A DNA stretch of 64,000 bases from positions 11,462,501 through 11,526,500 of the forward strand of contig CM061100.1 in assembly GCA_030770545.1 (NCBI GenBank), written 5' to 3'. Numbering within the stretch: the stretch's first letter is position 1; each line of letters begins with the position of its first letter. The stretch is from Macropodus opercularis. Its lineage: Eukaryota > Chordata > Actinopteri > Anabantiformes > Osphronemidae. The notes beneath the pieces were generated by a model. It did no database searches and had not been told where the DNA came from. It saw nothing but the letters and a program-made list of their open reading frames with translations. Position numbers and translations under genes: made by a program. This document shows positions 1 through 10,848 of the stretch, in pieces.

Positions 1-187
1 ACAAGAACACTGTTTAAAAAGACGTTACAAATCTAAAGCACAAAGCAAGCTAATATTAGCTTAATGCTATTTGGCTTATATTGCTCAAACTCACCGTGTA
101 TACTGATTATTTTCCATTCCGCTTAGCATTATGTATGCCGCACATATCTAACTCACTGTAAGAAAAGCATTTAGTATTTTTTATTAC

Positions 188-349
188 CTTGAAATCAACT
201 TCAAGCACGCAGCAGACTTCCCAATGCCAGTGAGAAGATGGCGGACTGCTAGAATTTTCTGGTTTAACTTTCCCTCTTGCGTCCAGACGAGGAGGCGGAG
301 TTTCCAGACAAAATTCAACTGCTTCTAGTGTTGTTAACATGATTGACAT
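188..349 (-). other. Unrecognised open segment with a good splice donor
   Basis: On the minus strand an ATG at 349 opens 54 codons ending LEVDFK, followed exactly in phase by a CAAG/GTAATA donor at 188/187. The product is not one I recognise and has no clear domain. It could be a first coding exon of a gene running leftward out of the window, a 5' UTR, or chance. Confidence 0.15.
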
Positions 350-489
350 TTTTTGGTTTTACATCTGCCAGGATTTAATCTTTTTTTAAAGATTGATACA
401 TGTTCAGAGGGAAAAAATGAATTAATTGTTTAGCATATACAAGGAGCATATTAGTAAAATATACAACCCCCCCATCCCCTTTTTTCAGT

Positions 490-745
490 GTGTTATCTGA
501 TAATTTCTTACTAACTTTTGAATTTAACATAACAGACCTGACAACAGTTGGGAAAAAGTGATCTGCACTTGATCAAGACGTATCCAGGAGATTGGTTCTG
601 CTAGTCTAACTTAAGAAATCAGCAGTGTCACTTATGGCCCCCCTCATCCATGGCAGTAGATTCTGGATCTCCTCTGGTCTCTGCAAAGAAACAACACTGG
701 AACAGACACTATATTGTGTATATTAATGATCTGTTTTTCACAATC
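490..745 (+). mobile_element. L2-like LINE fragment
   Basis: This stretch is a diverged, inverted copy of 7640-7860 in the same window: both contain the shared blocks around CAGACCTGACAACAGTTGG, AAGAAATCAGCAGTGTCACTTA and CTGCAAAGA with ACACTGGAACAGACACT. That region belongs to the antisense LINE at 6430-8370, between its endonuclease and reverse transcriptase parts. The fragment has no open frame of its own. Confidence 0.7.
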
Positions 746-1695
746 TGATCATTGGTTATTAGCATCAGTTATCATTGGTATCAGACACGCAGTCCTGTTA
801 AAAGCAATGTTCCAGTGATGTTCCACTCGCTCTTACACACACACATTTCCGTAACACTAGACTCTCAAAATTTATCCAAACAATATTATTGTCTTACGAC
901 AACTTCCACATCTGATCTGGTGTGTGATCAGCCCAGTATGCACCACAGGAACAGGAACCTAAATATGTTTCCAAGTTTCTCCCTTCATAAAGGGGTAAAA
1001 CCTGCACAGTCACACGTCTTAGTTAGTTGCTGTAATAGTTAACACAACTTCGCCACTTTCAGTCAAATTCGAACGGAGAACGTTTGACAGCAGAGTGAGA
1101 GGTTTTTCTTACGTATAACGTAGAAACATAGACCATATAACCACCTCCACAACAAAGGAAAACAAATAAAATGGCAGACGGTAGAAAAGAACTAAAAAAA
1201 CACAAAATAGCGATGTGATACTAAGATTCTTGGGAAGAAACAATTTCACAAGAAATATACCACATGGCTACCAAACCAAAAACAAAGCTGTTCTAAAACA
1301 CAAAATGTTTACTGAAACCATCGGGTTCAACCAATATTAACATTCTGTTGCCAGCCTTGAGGTTCTCATCAATGATCACAGTCAGAAGCATTGGGGAGGT
1401 TCACAGGAGTATACTGCAGTGCTGCTGACTTTCAATTAAGCAGTGATGGTTGAAGCAAGAGATATGTTCACACGTTTGTCACTGCAAGAAAATTCTAGTA
1501 CTATTCATGGATACATCACCCATGGTGCATACACAATTATATTGTGTGTTATGCCAGCTGGGGAAATTGGTAAAATTGGGAAATCAGTGAAAGGCAACTG
1601 TTTCAATTTCAGGATGTAAAAGCCTGGTTAGGGGAGTACTCTGCTTCTAAAGAGACACAAGGGAAGCAGCCCTATGCACCCTTGCAGATGTTACA
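746..1695. other. Intergenic, nothing recognised
   Basis: AT-rich sequence with only short unsupported open frames. I see no repeat family, RNA gene or coding similarity. Confidence 0.5.
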
Positions 1696-2040
1696 TCAAG
1701 GCCATTTGAAAAGGTGGCACTTGATATTCTTGGACCTCTCCAGTCAGGAGACAACTATGTGTCTAGGTTGAAGGACACCATTTTCTGTGTTGTCTGGAGG
1801 TGGTGAAGCAACATCAACCTAGAGCCTTTGAACTGCAGTTAACATCCTACAACTTTAAAGCTAACTTTCAGTATTGTGCTGAGGGAGAGCTGGTCTGGAT
1901 ACAAACAAGGCAAGAAGTGTGATCAAAGCTGTGAAGGCATAATAAAGGCGCATTTAGAGTAATTGAGAAAGTGATAGATGTGCTTGAGGAAGGCATTATG
2001 CATTTCAACAGATTCAAAACCACCTTGTCAGAGCGAGTGT
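1695..2040 (+). mobile_element. Ty3/gypsy integrase remnant
   Basis: One frame reads RPFEKVALDILGPLQSGDNY (from about 1699), the well-known central integrase motif of Ty3/gypsy elements. After an internal deletion the sequence resumes with AEGELVWIQT and FRVIEKVIDV, resembling the C-terminal integrase region. Stops and frame breaks make it non-functional. The proline-rich stretch and LTR to its right may be the same element's 3' end. Confidence 0.6.
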
Positions 2041-2798
2041 ATGATCCAGGGTAAATGTGACCAGATAAGACAAGATAAGTCTAAACATGAAATAATACAC
2101 AGAAGTAATTATACACAATAAAGAAGAAGAATTGACAGGATACCGAACTTATTAAGTACCTATAAATATTGAATTCTGCAGCAACGAGGGTAAGCAGTCA
2201 TAGACAAACAAAGGAAAGGTGTCGTCTGCTCCCTTGCCACGTGACACCTGCTGTTGTCTGCTCCCTTGCCACGACCACGCCTTTCTCCTCGCTTGTCTCA
2301 CCCATACCAGAACGTTCTGCCGCCCCCTCACAGACCCAAGCCACCTCTCCGGTTTTCTGTGCCGGCCACGTGATTCTCGGCTCATACAGGAGGCCTGAGC
2401 TCACCCCTCGTCTCTCCTCCTCTGATGGCCGCCTTATCTGGCAGGAACTGAAACACCAAGCGGACCCTCTCCATACCCCTCCATTTTCCCCGGTCCCAGC
2501 CCCTGAGTTTCAGCCATCTCTCAACTGGGCCTCTCTTCGGACCCACGTTGAACCTGGCCATGTTCAACGCCATGCCAAAGCAGGTCCTACTTCGCGCCTG
2601 CCGCTCCTCGCCTCACCTCTCCTGAGCCTCTGTCCACTCTGGAAGAGCCGATGGCCCAGTCTGTTCCGTGGCAGACGTTTCCCCAGTTCATGTCTGGGCC
2701 TCCCTTCGGGCCCGCGCCCACGCAGAACTTGCCACCCTTCCAGACCACGCAGACTCAGACCATGGTCCTTACCACCCTGACCATGCTGCTCCTGCCTC

Positions 2799-2918
2799 AC
2801 GCCTCGCCAAGCCTGCTGCTCATGCTCCACGCCACCCAGAGCCTGCAGCTCATGCTCCACGCCTCGCCAAGCCTGCTGCTCATGCTCCACGCCACCCAGA
2901 GCCTGCAGCCCCAGCTCC
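2799..2918 (+). repeat. 60-bp tandem repeat, two copies
   Basis: The block ACGCCTCGCCAAGCCTGCTG... recurs exactly 60 bases later. Each 60-mer is itself two related 30-base halves (..CCTCGCCAAGCC.. and ..CCACCCAGAGCC..), both ending CTCATGCTCC. Confidence 0.9.
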
Positions 2919-2944
2919 ACGCCACGCCGTGGGTCCCGAGGCCC

Positions 2945-3110
2945 TCGCCACAGCAGCCAAGGACGCCGGCCGCCCAGGCCGTCACGCCACAGCAGCCACA
3001 GCAGCCACAGACGCCTGCCACCCAGGCCGTCACGCCACAGCAGCCACAGATGCCGGCCGCCCAGGCCGTCAAGCCACAGCAGCCACAGACGCCGGTTGCC
3101 CAGGCCGTTA
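2945..3110 (+). repeat. Minisatellite, about four units of 39-48 bp
   Basis: Units share GCCACAGCAGCCACAG and CCCAGGCCGT, and encode repeated PQQPQTPAAQAVT-like peptide in one frame. One unit carries an extra CAGCCACAG step. Confidence 0.85.
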
Positions 3111-3153
3111 CACTACTACGGCTACCACCGTAGGAGGGGTCTGCCTTCCAGGT

Positions 3154-3349
3154 CCGGCGACCCCTGGAGGGGTCCGCCTTCCGTTTCTGGCTCCGGCGAG
3201 TCCGGGAGGGGGCCCGGCTTCTGTTCCTGATTCCGGCGACCCCAGGAGGGGCCCGGCTTCTGTTCCTGATTCCGGCGACCCCAGGGTGGGCCCGGCTTCT
3301 GTTCCTGTTTCCGGCGACCCCAGGAGGGGCCCGGCTTCTGTTCCTGTTT
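3154..3349 (+). repeat. Minisatellite, five units of about 39 bp
   Basis: Units begin CCGGCGACCCC and end TTCTGTTCCTG(A/T)TT. Because 39 is divisible by three, the units encode a repeated RRGPASVPDSGDP-like peptide. The first unit is the most diverged. Confidence 0.9.
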
Positions 3350-3473
3350 CAGCGACCCGATAGGGGAGGGTGTTGTTTGGTCCCTCCGCCTGGTCCCCCT
3401 CCTCCTGCCCGACCTTCTGTGATCTCCAGCAGGGTTGGGCCGTCTGGAATCCAGCCCTTAACGGGGGGGGCTC

Positions 3474-4150
3474 TGTCACGATCGGCAGCTTTGCTGCCGC
3501 TCTGACTTTTATTCTGAAGAGCCGCCCGGAGACACATTCCACACCTTCGCCAACTTCACCTCATCTCCCTGATTGCTGTCACCTGTTCCTTCTGCTCACC
3601 TGCTCTGATTGTCCTCACCTGGTTCATTAACTCTACTACTTAAGTTCTCCTTACAGCTCAGTCCCCTGCCAGATCGTCAACGTTTTTCTGAGACGCAAGA
3701 CCTCTGACGGACCTCACCCCTCGCCACGAAAGCCGTGAGTTTTGGTTCTCTCGTTTACCTGTGCTTATCCTCGTCAAGACGCTCACGAAGCTGTGGATAT
3801 ACCTGGCTGGTCCGTGCGTCTACCCTGAACTCTCGTCTTTGTGTTCCGCAAGTACGGAGGACAAGATTCTGAACCCCGCTCGCAGGACGCTGCTACGAGC
3901 GCCTTTGGTGCGCCGTCTGAACTCCGCAGGGTTCTCCCGACTCACCAACCGGTTCGGCTCGCTTTTTGTTGTTTTTCGTTGGTTTAATTCCCTGTCGTTT
4001 GGATTCTGTTGTCTGCCTTGCTCTTCTCCAGAAACCCCCCAGCCACAGGAAGAACCAAACCCGGAATTCCCGAACCAGCCACGTCTCTCAGCTCTCCCTC
4101 CTGGACTGCACCACACTCGGCCATAGCCCCCGGACGTCAACCCACTCCCA
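3474..4150 (+). mobile_element. LTR-like sequence, probable 3' LTR of a gypsy element
   Basis: Starts TGTCACGATCGG immediately after a run of eight G bases, the expected polypurine tract and LTR start of fish gypsy elements. It continues with the CCAGATCGTC block near 3669-3678 that I associate with such LTRs. The right end is not defined and no matching 5' LTR is in the window, so this is either a solo or a 3' LTR next to a truncated body. Confidence 0.5.
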
Positions 4151-4159
4151 CCTTAGCTT

Positions 4160-4965
4160 TCAGGAACTTGGATGTGGAGGCGGAGAAGTATGAGAAGCAG
4201 CACCATCTTGGTAAAGAATTTGCCCTCTCCTGTGGTTTGGAATGTAATGGGCAGCAAAAATTTCTTGATACCTCAGGCTGTTGATGTTGCCATCCACTCT
4301 GCAGAGCTCTCGCATGCCCCCATACTGAATGTAACCCCAAACCAGGATTTTTCCTCCACCGAACTTGACTGTTTTCTGTGTGAATCTTGGATCAGTGCAG
4401 GTGCCAAAAGGTCTTCTGCAGTACTTGTTGTCCTACGGGGTCTATCTGACCTGGACCTGTCATGAACTTCACAAATTCCTTCAAATCTTTTTCTTATCCT
4501 CTCCACTTGATGTTTAGATGCATTTCACATGTCTGCCACCTCAGCAGGGACTTGGTCTTCAGACTCCTGATGATCAGCACTTTGGTCTGTGGTTGAATCT
4601 TTGGCATGCTGTCAGGCCAGAATGCATTTGAAATGAAGGCTAGGTGTGCTTGAGTTCTTCTTCTACATACCTGGTATTGTGTTAATTACAATATTTGTCA
4701 CAGGTGATGCTATTATCTGTGATTAGTTGAATCCTTTAAAGATGTGACAAGACTTTTGTCTAAGCACATTCGAACCTTTCTGTCTTAATTAAATAATTAA
4801 AAATCACAGCATGATGAGATTTTATTTTGGGTAAATAAGTGTAATCTAGAGGCCTTTACTTTTCATATAAACCACTTCTGACTGCAAATGATCAACTAGA
4901 AGTCAAGATATTATTTGTTGTTCCTACAACTTGGATAGGCGACAAAACTTTTGTCAGGGAGTGTA
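4160..4965 (-). mobile_element. Tc1-like DNA transposon, truncated
   Basis: Reading leftward on the minus strand from about 4400 to 4185 gives transposase sequence: FTQKTVKFGGGKILVWGYIQ, then MRELCRVDGNINSLRYQEI and GQILYQDGAASH, where the YQD aspartate lies at the position of the second catalytic Asp of Tc1 transposases. The right end (4937-4965) looks like a Tc1 terminal repeat, rich in GACAAAACTTTTGTC and ending GGGAGTGTA. The left part is missing, cut at the junction with the LTR-like sequence. Confidence 0.75.
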
Positions 4966-4984
4966 TATAGGTATAATCACAACC

Positions 4985-5400
4985 CCTCTTCATTTTTGGA
5001 ACTGCATCAACTGAGAACAATAATCAGTATCTTATTTAGTAGACTAAGGGACAAAGAGTCAACTGAGACTGAGACAAAGAAAGAGCAGTTAACACCTGCA
5101 TGGTGGATTAATTGGCTCAGGCAGACAGAGCAATAAATTCTACTGACATAGGGGATATAACCACAGACCCAAAACAGATAAATTATAATTTTTGAATACT
5201 TCTGTTGGGAGTTAGATCTATTTAGACATTTTCCAAAATACAAAAAGAATTCCTGGAATTAATCTTCTCATGAAAGAGCTTCTGGACTCTAGATAGAGGC
5301 TTTGTAGCTAAAGAGATATCAGAAGCCATAACCACTCAAGGGAAAACGCAGGCCCAGATGTGATTCCACTTAAAATATTCAAAATGTTAATTAATTTATT
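4985..5400 (+). mobile_element. L1-type LINE fragment
   Basis: Short pieces match the segment just before the L1 reverse transcriptase: ITTDPKQINYNF (about 5157-5192) and KEISEAITTQGKT (about 5308-5346), then GPDVIPLK in another frame. Frame breaks separate the pieces. Both are typical of the L1-clade region upstream of the A-P-G-P-D-G motif. Confidence 0.55.
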
Positions 5401-6430
5401 TATTTATTGGCTCGTGTGATTGGAAAGTCTTTTAGTTTTCAGTTTATTCCAATATTAATAACGTCCCAACCTTTTAAGAATTTGTATTGGTCCTCCCCTT
5501 CTGGATTTGTATAGTCATTTGATAAAGAGTTTCCTGCCCATAATCAATATAGCAACAATCTGTGACAACCCTATTCCTATGCCTCTAGGCGGCGCTTTGG
5601 ATTATATTTCTTCTTCTGTCGTTTTCTGTTATTGTCATGTTTTCACTCACCTATATCATATCAGTTAATCATGTCACTTTGTATTTATGTTCTGCCCTCA
5701 CTAGCACCAATTACTAGTGACTCATCCCCTGTCTGTCATGTCTCTGTTCTGTTCCGTTCCATGTTCCCAACCTCTAGCTTTGGTAAGATTTCCAGTAAGT
5801 GCCAAGGCAGGTATTCATAGTCAATAGGTTTATTCCTGTGTTTGCAGTGTTTTCTGCTCATAGTGTTATCTGGTAACTTTATTCTCCAGCCTAGGTGCTG
5901 CGCTATATATTTCTTAGTAAGCTTGAGCTTCTGTTTTGTTTCATTAATTCCAATTCAATTAGTTCAAGCTTTATGTTCGCAGGCTTTCCAAAATTAATGC
6001 ATTTTCCCGTTTCCTGATTTGTCAAGTTTTCTGTTGTTAATTATTATTACATTTAAATTTAATTTAAATTTTAATATTATTAAAATTAAATGTTAAATTA
6101 AAGACCTCTCAAACTCAAGTCAACATCCTGCTCCTTCATCAGCATTTGAGTCCTCACCATCATGTTTGTTAGTTGGTTTGTAACACAATCGTGTTACTGC
6201 TGGATCCTATATCCTTTAATAACAACCTAAGTATTTAAAGTCCTAACAAACAGACTAAAAAACAGATATTGTCCCAATTTATATACCTAGTTTATATACT
6301 ACACAAAATGGCTTTATTAGTGGAAGACATGACTTCCACAGCAGTATAGTATAGTATAGATTTACGTATCTAGGTGTGAAAATCTCTCCAAACACTGATG
6401 AGATAGTGAAGGTTAACTATAACCCCATCA
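5401..6430. other. Intergenic, nothing recognised
   Basis: AT-rich sequence with short homopolymer-like AT stretches (for example 6045-6095). No coding similarity or repeat family recognised. Confidence 0.5.
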
Positions 6431-8370
6431 CAGATTAAGTAATGTACAGATATGAATAATGGAGGCTTTTCAAAGAGTTATTGGGACATCCTATGAGTAG
6501 CGAGTTACAGTAGTCCAGCCTAGAAGTAACAAATGCATAGATTGATTTTTCAGCATCACTCTGTGAGAGGATGCTCCTAATTTTAGCAATATCCCTAAGG
6601 TGGAAGTAGGCGGTTCTAGAGATTTCTTTAATATATGGTGTAAAGGAGAGATCTTGGTCAAAAATGACACCAAGGTTCCTTACAGTAGAATTTGAAGCTA
6701 ACGTTATGTCATCCAGCGTAACAATCTGATTCAATAATGAGTCTCTGGTTTTTAGCACCAATTATAATAACCTCTCTTTTATCTGAATTTAGTTGTAGGA
6801 AGTTATGGGACATCCAGGATTTGATATCATTTAAACAAGTTTGAAGTTTGACTAGTATCATCTGCATAGCAGTGAAAATTTATAGAATGTTTCTTAATAA
6901 TATTACCAAGGGGAGACCTGTAAAGACTGGAAAGTATTGGACCAAGCACAGAACCCTGTGGAACTCCAAAGCAAATTTTTGTGTGGATGGAAGATTGATC
7001 ATGAACACGAACAAATTGGAATCTGTTCAACAGATAAGATTTAAACCATCCCAGTGCTTTGCCTTTAATCCCAATGCTATGTAGAATAGAATCTTGTGAT
7101 CTATCATATCAAATGCTGCACTAAGATCTAAGAGGACAAGTACAGAAACTAGACCATTGTCTGAAGCTGTGAGAAGATCATTAGTGACTCTAATCAGATC
7201 TGTTTCTGTGCTATGATGTAATCTGAATCCTGACTGGAAGTCTTTATACAGGTTATTCCTAAAAAGGTGGTCACATAGTTGTTTAGCTACAGTTTTTTTA
7301 AGGAACTTTAGAAATAAAGGGCAGATTGGATATTGGTTTGCAAGTTCAGTAAGCAATCTTAAAAGCCTGTGGTACGTAACCTGTTAGCAGAGATTGGTTG
7401 ATTTGATTTAATATGGACGTGCTGGTTAATGGAAAAACTTCTTTGAGTAATCTAGTTGGGATTGGGTCTAAGAGACAAGTAGCTGATTTAGCAGAGTTAA
7501 TTATTGAAGTTAACTCAGTGTGATCTATGGGGGAAAAGCAGTTTAAGTAAGACATTGGTCTAACCAGCAAATCTAAGGCTGTTGGATCTGCAGATTGGTT
7601 TATGACTTTTGAAAGATTCTGAAAAACAGATCATTAATATATACAATACAGTGTCTGTTCCAGTGTTTTTTGCAGAGACCAGAGGAGATCCATAGTCTAC
7701 TGCCATGGATGAGGGGGGCCCTAAGTGACACTGCTGATTTCTTAAGTTAGGCTAGCAGAACCAATCTCCTGGGTACGTCTAGATCAAGTGCAGATCATTT
7801 TTTTTCCAACTGTTGTCAGGTCTGTTATTCTAAATTCAAAAGTTAGTAAGAAATGGTCAGATAACAGAGGGTTTTGAGGGAGAACTTTTAAATGATCAAT
7901 CTCAATGCCATAGGTCAGGACAAGATCAAGAGTATGATTAAGACAGTGAGTGGGTTCATTCACACACTGACTAAAACCAATAGAGTCCAGTAGTGAATTA
8001 AATGCAATGTTGAGAAAGTTACTGTCATCTACATCTACATGAATGTTAAAGTTGCCCACTACAATCACTTTATCTGTGCTAAGAACTAAGTCAGATAAAA
8101 AATCTGAAAATTTAGTTAAGAACTCCAGGACCAGGAGGATGGTAGACGATACAAAACACAACTGGTTTCTGGGTTTTACAGTCTGAGTGAGAAAGAAAGC
8201 AGAGATGCTCCATCCAAGGTGGGATGCACATCGTCTCTTCTAATCAGCCCAGGTTTTTCCCTAAAACTGCTCCAATTGTCTACGAAGCCCACATGGTTTG
8301 CTGGACACCACCTAGACAGCCAGCGGTGAAGCGACGACAGGCGGCAAAACATGTCATCACTGGTCACATT
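6430..8370 (-). mobile_element. L2-like LINE, long but broken antisense copy
   Basis: On the minus strand the pieces appear in order. First comes an SGNH-hydrolase-like end of ORF1 (RWCPANHVGFVDNW and the D-x-x-H box RRDDVHPTLDG, 8176-8367). Next is the endonuclease (VIVVGNFNIHVDVDDS, 7784-8161). Then reverse transcriptase: LLDPIPTRLLKEVFP (7346-7570), DLSAAFDMIDHKIL (7027-7356), GVPQGSVLGPI and the catalytic CYADD (6827-7030). Last is the C-terminal SRLDYCNSLLIGCP (6435-6761). At least five frames are needed, so it is dead. The esterase-bearing ORF1 fits the fish CR1/L2 group. Clade assignment is from memory. Confidence 0.8.
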
Positions 8371-8389
8371 GTATGAAGGAAACAGATGC

Positions 8390-8690
8390 GAGATGTCATG
8401 GTTTGAAGGCAGACAGACAACCTAAGTGAGCAGTGAAGGAGGTATATATATATAGTACAAAGCTGTGAGACAGGTGATCAGCAAAGCTAGAGAGGCAGAA
8501 AGGTAAAGACAAATGTTCAGGAAACATAAACAATAAATCAAACTCAATAAAAGTTGTCTTTCTGTTGTCTCTATTCTTGCAAGAAGAGAAGTGCACAGCA
8601 CAAGCATGTCAATGATTTTTTTTTATCTGACTACCATTACGTTCCTTTTTTTTTTTCTAATGGAAATAGGCTTCCAGATATTTAATGCAT
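8390..8690. other. Intergenic, nothing recognised
   Basis: Contains two T-rich runs (about 8608-8656) but no coding similarity. It may include the 5' untranslated part of the neighbouring antisense LINE. Confidence 0.4.
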
Positions 8691-8695
8691 AAAAC

Positions 8696-9040
8696 ATTCA
8701 TTTATCTTCTACCGCTTCTTCCCCATAGGTGTGTTGGAGCTTATCCCAGTTCTCTATGGGCAAGAGGTAGGGTACACTCTGGACAGGTCGCCAGTCTGTT
8801 GCAGTGCCACACACAACCAGTCATGCACACACTCACACCTAAGGGCAATTTAGAGTTTCCAGTTAGCCTAACTGCATGTTATTGGACTGTGGGAGGGAGC
8901 TGGAGACCCCAGAGAGAAACCACGCAGACACAGGGAAAACATGCCAACTCCACACAGAAAGGCCCCGGTTGCCTCCAGGAATCAAACCTGGGGTCTTCTC
9001 GCTGTGAGGCAACAGTGCTACCACCACACCACACAGAACA
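8696..9040 (+). mobile_element. RTE/Expander-like 3' tail repeat
   Basis: Carries the sequence blocks of a very common fish interspersed repeat: TTCTACCGCTTC, GACAGGTCGCCAGTCTGTTG, GGGCAATTTAGAGT, GGACTGTGGGAGG, CACGCAGACACAGGGA, CATGCCAACTCCACACAGAA and GCTGTGAGGCAACAGTGCTA. I remember this as the tail of RTE-type LINEs or a SINE using it; the family name is uncertain, the repeat identity is not. Confidence 0.7.
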
Positions 9041-10189
9041 AGAATATTTAAGTGTTTACATACCATTTCTTTTGGGAGGCAAGTGACTACTTATGTGCAG
9101 CACAACAATAAAAGATATACAAAACACCTAAGCCCCATTATTTTCCAGTCATTCCCCCCATGCTGATATTTCATTCTACACTAACGGGAGATCAGGCTGT
9201 ATTGGTCCTAAAGCACAGCCCAGCCAAACCATTTATCACAAAACAATGATGTGAATAAATACCATATGTAAAGATCTGCCTCACCAGTAGGGGTAGCTGA
9301 AACATATGTTTAAACGACTTGGGACAGCTACATGGAACAACATCTAATATTGGAAATTACTGTAGATATGTATTGAGATTGTACGCAGTTCACTGCGTGC
9401 AGCATTTCATTCTGTCCCCAACTCTGGTGTCCAAAAACTCTAAAACTCTATTAGTGCAATCACTGCCATGCTGGCCTCCTAAATAAAGCCTGATCACAGG
9501 CTCAGCAGGTTCCTACTGAGAGTATAGGAGTGCTTACATGCTCCATCTCTGAATATTTGTTTTTGTGACTGTGTTTAGGAAAGGCAACTCAGTCAATATA
9601 ATCAAATTATATAAAGATGAACAAACAAATCAACAGATGTTGGTTAGAAGTGTTGATAGAGTGTGAAAAAGAGACACTTGTGCCTGAGATGTGTATCATG
9701 ACACACTCACAACACTAGCTTGGGCTTATGGTGCTGAACATTTTGACAGAAAATTGGCATTATCTGTATTCAGGCCAAATCTTCAAGTAAAAAAAGAAGG
9801 TAATTAAGTGAAATGTACTGAAATTTGAGTATGGTGTCAGTTGCATATTTGCTTCAGGAACATAGAGAGAGTTGCCACTGTGCTTATTCACTGTAGCTGT
9901 AGTAGTGGAAACAAAGACAGGAAACAGAAGGAGAGAGTTAGAACATGCTACGGAGGTCAGTGCCCAAACCTGTGTGATGCTGAAGAACAAGTGGAAGATG
10001 ATGGAAACCAATTTGACTACCTAACTTAATCTGTGCATCTGTGATCTACATAGCTTTGCAATACAGTTTGCAGTGGTTTCCTGATAATTACATTACAATC
10101 ATATATTCAAACTTAGTTGTGTATTACCTTTGATTTTCTTTCTTTCTACCGGTACATATTTCCGAAGTTATTTTAAAAAAAAAACGACA
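9041..10189. other. Intergenic, nothing recognised
   Basis: AT-rich sequence upstream of the presumed tln1 promoter. Only short unsupported open frames. No creb3-like coding exon is seen on the minus strand, although CREB3 lies head-to-head with TLN1 in human. Confidence 0.5.
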
Positions 10190-10620
10190 TCTACTACATG
10201 TTATTCTGGTGTTGGGCCGCATGTTTACAAAGCCATATAAAAAAGCCATACCACGTGATTTCCCTCCAACTTCCCGATTGCATTAATATACAGTATGATA
10301 GACCACGTGGGTTTAACACGTTACACTTGAATGTTCTACTGTTAAAACAGGAAGGTAGGGAAGCTCGTCCGCTCAGCAGCCCTCTGGAACACCGCCCTAC
10401 TGCACGGCGACGCAAGCAGCCTAGGGTGGAGTTTAACCAGCAGCGGAGCCGAAAGAGCGGATAGGGAGGGGAAGTAAGAAAAAGTAGCTGTTTGGCCTTT
10501 TCCCTTCGGCATTGAAGTAGCCTTGCATTGGATAATACCAGAAACATTGTGGTACCTAAAACACCCTTTTCACAGCTCGAGGAGCCACCGGCGCAAGTGG
10601 AATCATCGGCTCAGGTCAGT
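10190..10620 (+). promoter_or_regulatory. tln1: Probable tln1 promoter and untranslated first exon
   Basis: This is the only GC-richer, CpG-containing stretch upstream of the first coding exon (especially 10360-10470 and 10576-10612). It has two CACGTG E-boxes, at 10252-10257 and inside CCACGTGG at 10303-10310. Two good donors could end an untranslated exon 1: GAA then GTAAGA after 10473, and CAG then GTCAGT after 10614. Vertebrate TLN1 has a non-coding first exon, and the first coding exon here has an acceptor before the ATG (20971-20973), so an upstream exon must exist. The exact start site and exon limits cannot be read from the sequence. Confidence 0.4.
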
Positions 10621-10832
10621 CTCAATGTTTCCAAGTTTGAAAAGTTTCCACCATTGTACCGACAAGTCCTTGACGTCAGCAGAGACTCGATGTAGAAGTA
10701 AGAAAATATGGTAAAACTTCTTAGCTATGGGCCGGATAAAGCTTAAATGCCTCACTGAATGAAACAAACAAACGTTACAGCCTCTGTAGGATACGTTTGG
10801 GCATCTAGCGTTTTGATTGTGTTACAGGTATG

Positions 10833-10848
10833 TGCGCGCGCGCGCGCG
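10833..10848. repeat. GC dinucleotide microsatellite
   Basis: Uninterrupted GCGCGC run about 220 bases downstream of the presumed untranslated exon 1. Alternating purine-pyrimidine tract that could adopt Z-DNA. Confidence 0.9.

Larger units (their letters stand above)
2160..3472 (+). mobile_element. GC- and proline/alanine-rich 3' region of a gypsy-like LTR element
   Basis: GC-rich block quite unlike its AT-rich surroundings. Overlapping open frames of 203 (2169-2780) and 231 codons (2668-3363) encode low-complexity proline-, alanine- and histidine-rich repeats, for example APRHPEPAAHAPRLAKPAA. It contains three arrays of tandem repeats listed separately. It is followed by a G-rich polypurine-like run (3460-3470) and an LTR-like TGTCACG start, and preceded by integrase remnants. 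The best reading is the degenerate, repeat-expanded 3' coding end of a gypsy element. A host gene is unlikely because there are no supported splice sites or known domains. Confidence 0.5.

Noticed and set aside
2169..3363. Overlapping 203- and 231-codon frames as host genes
   Set aside because: Low-complexity peptide from GC-rich tandem repeats, open in several frames on both strands, and bounded by gypsy integrase and LTR-like sequence.
3474..4150. A complete gypsy provirus with paired LTRs
   Set aside because: Only one LTR-like sequence is visible, and the body is a deleted integrase scrap plus the repeat-rich region.
10194..10547. 117-codon minus-strand frame over the presumed tln1 promoter
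   Set aside because: No recognisable domain and not creb3-like. Likely a chance frame in GC-richer sequence.
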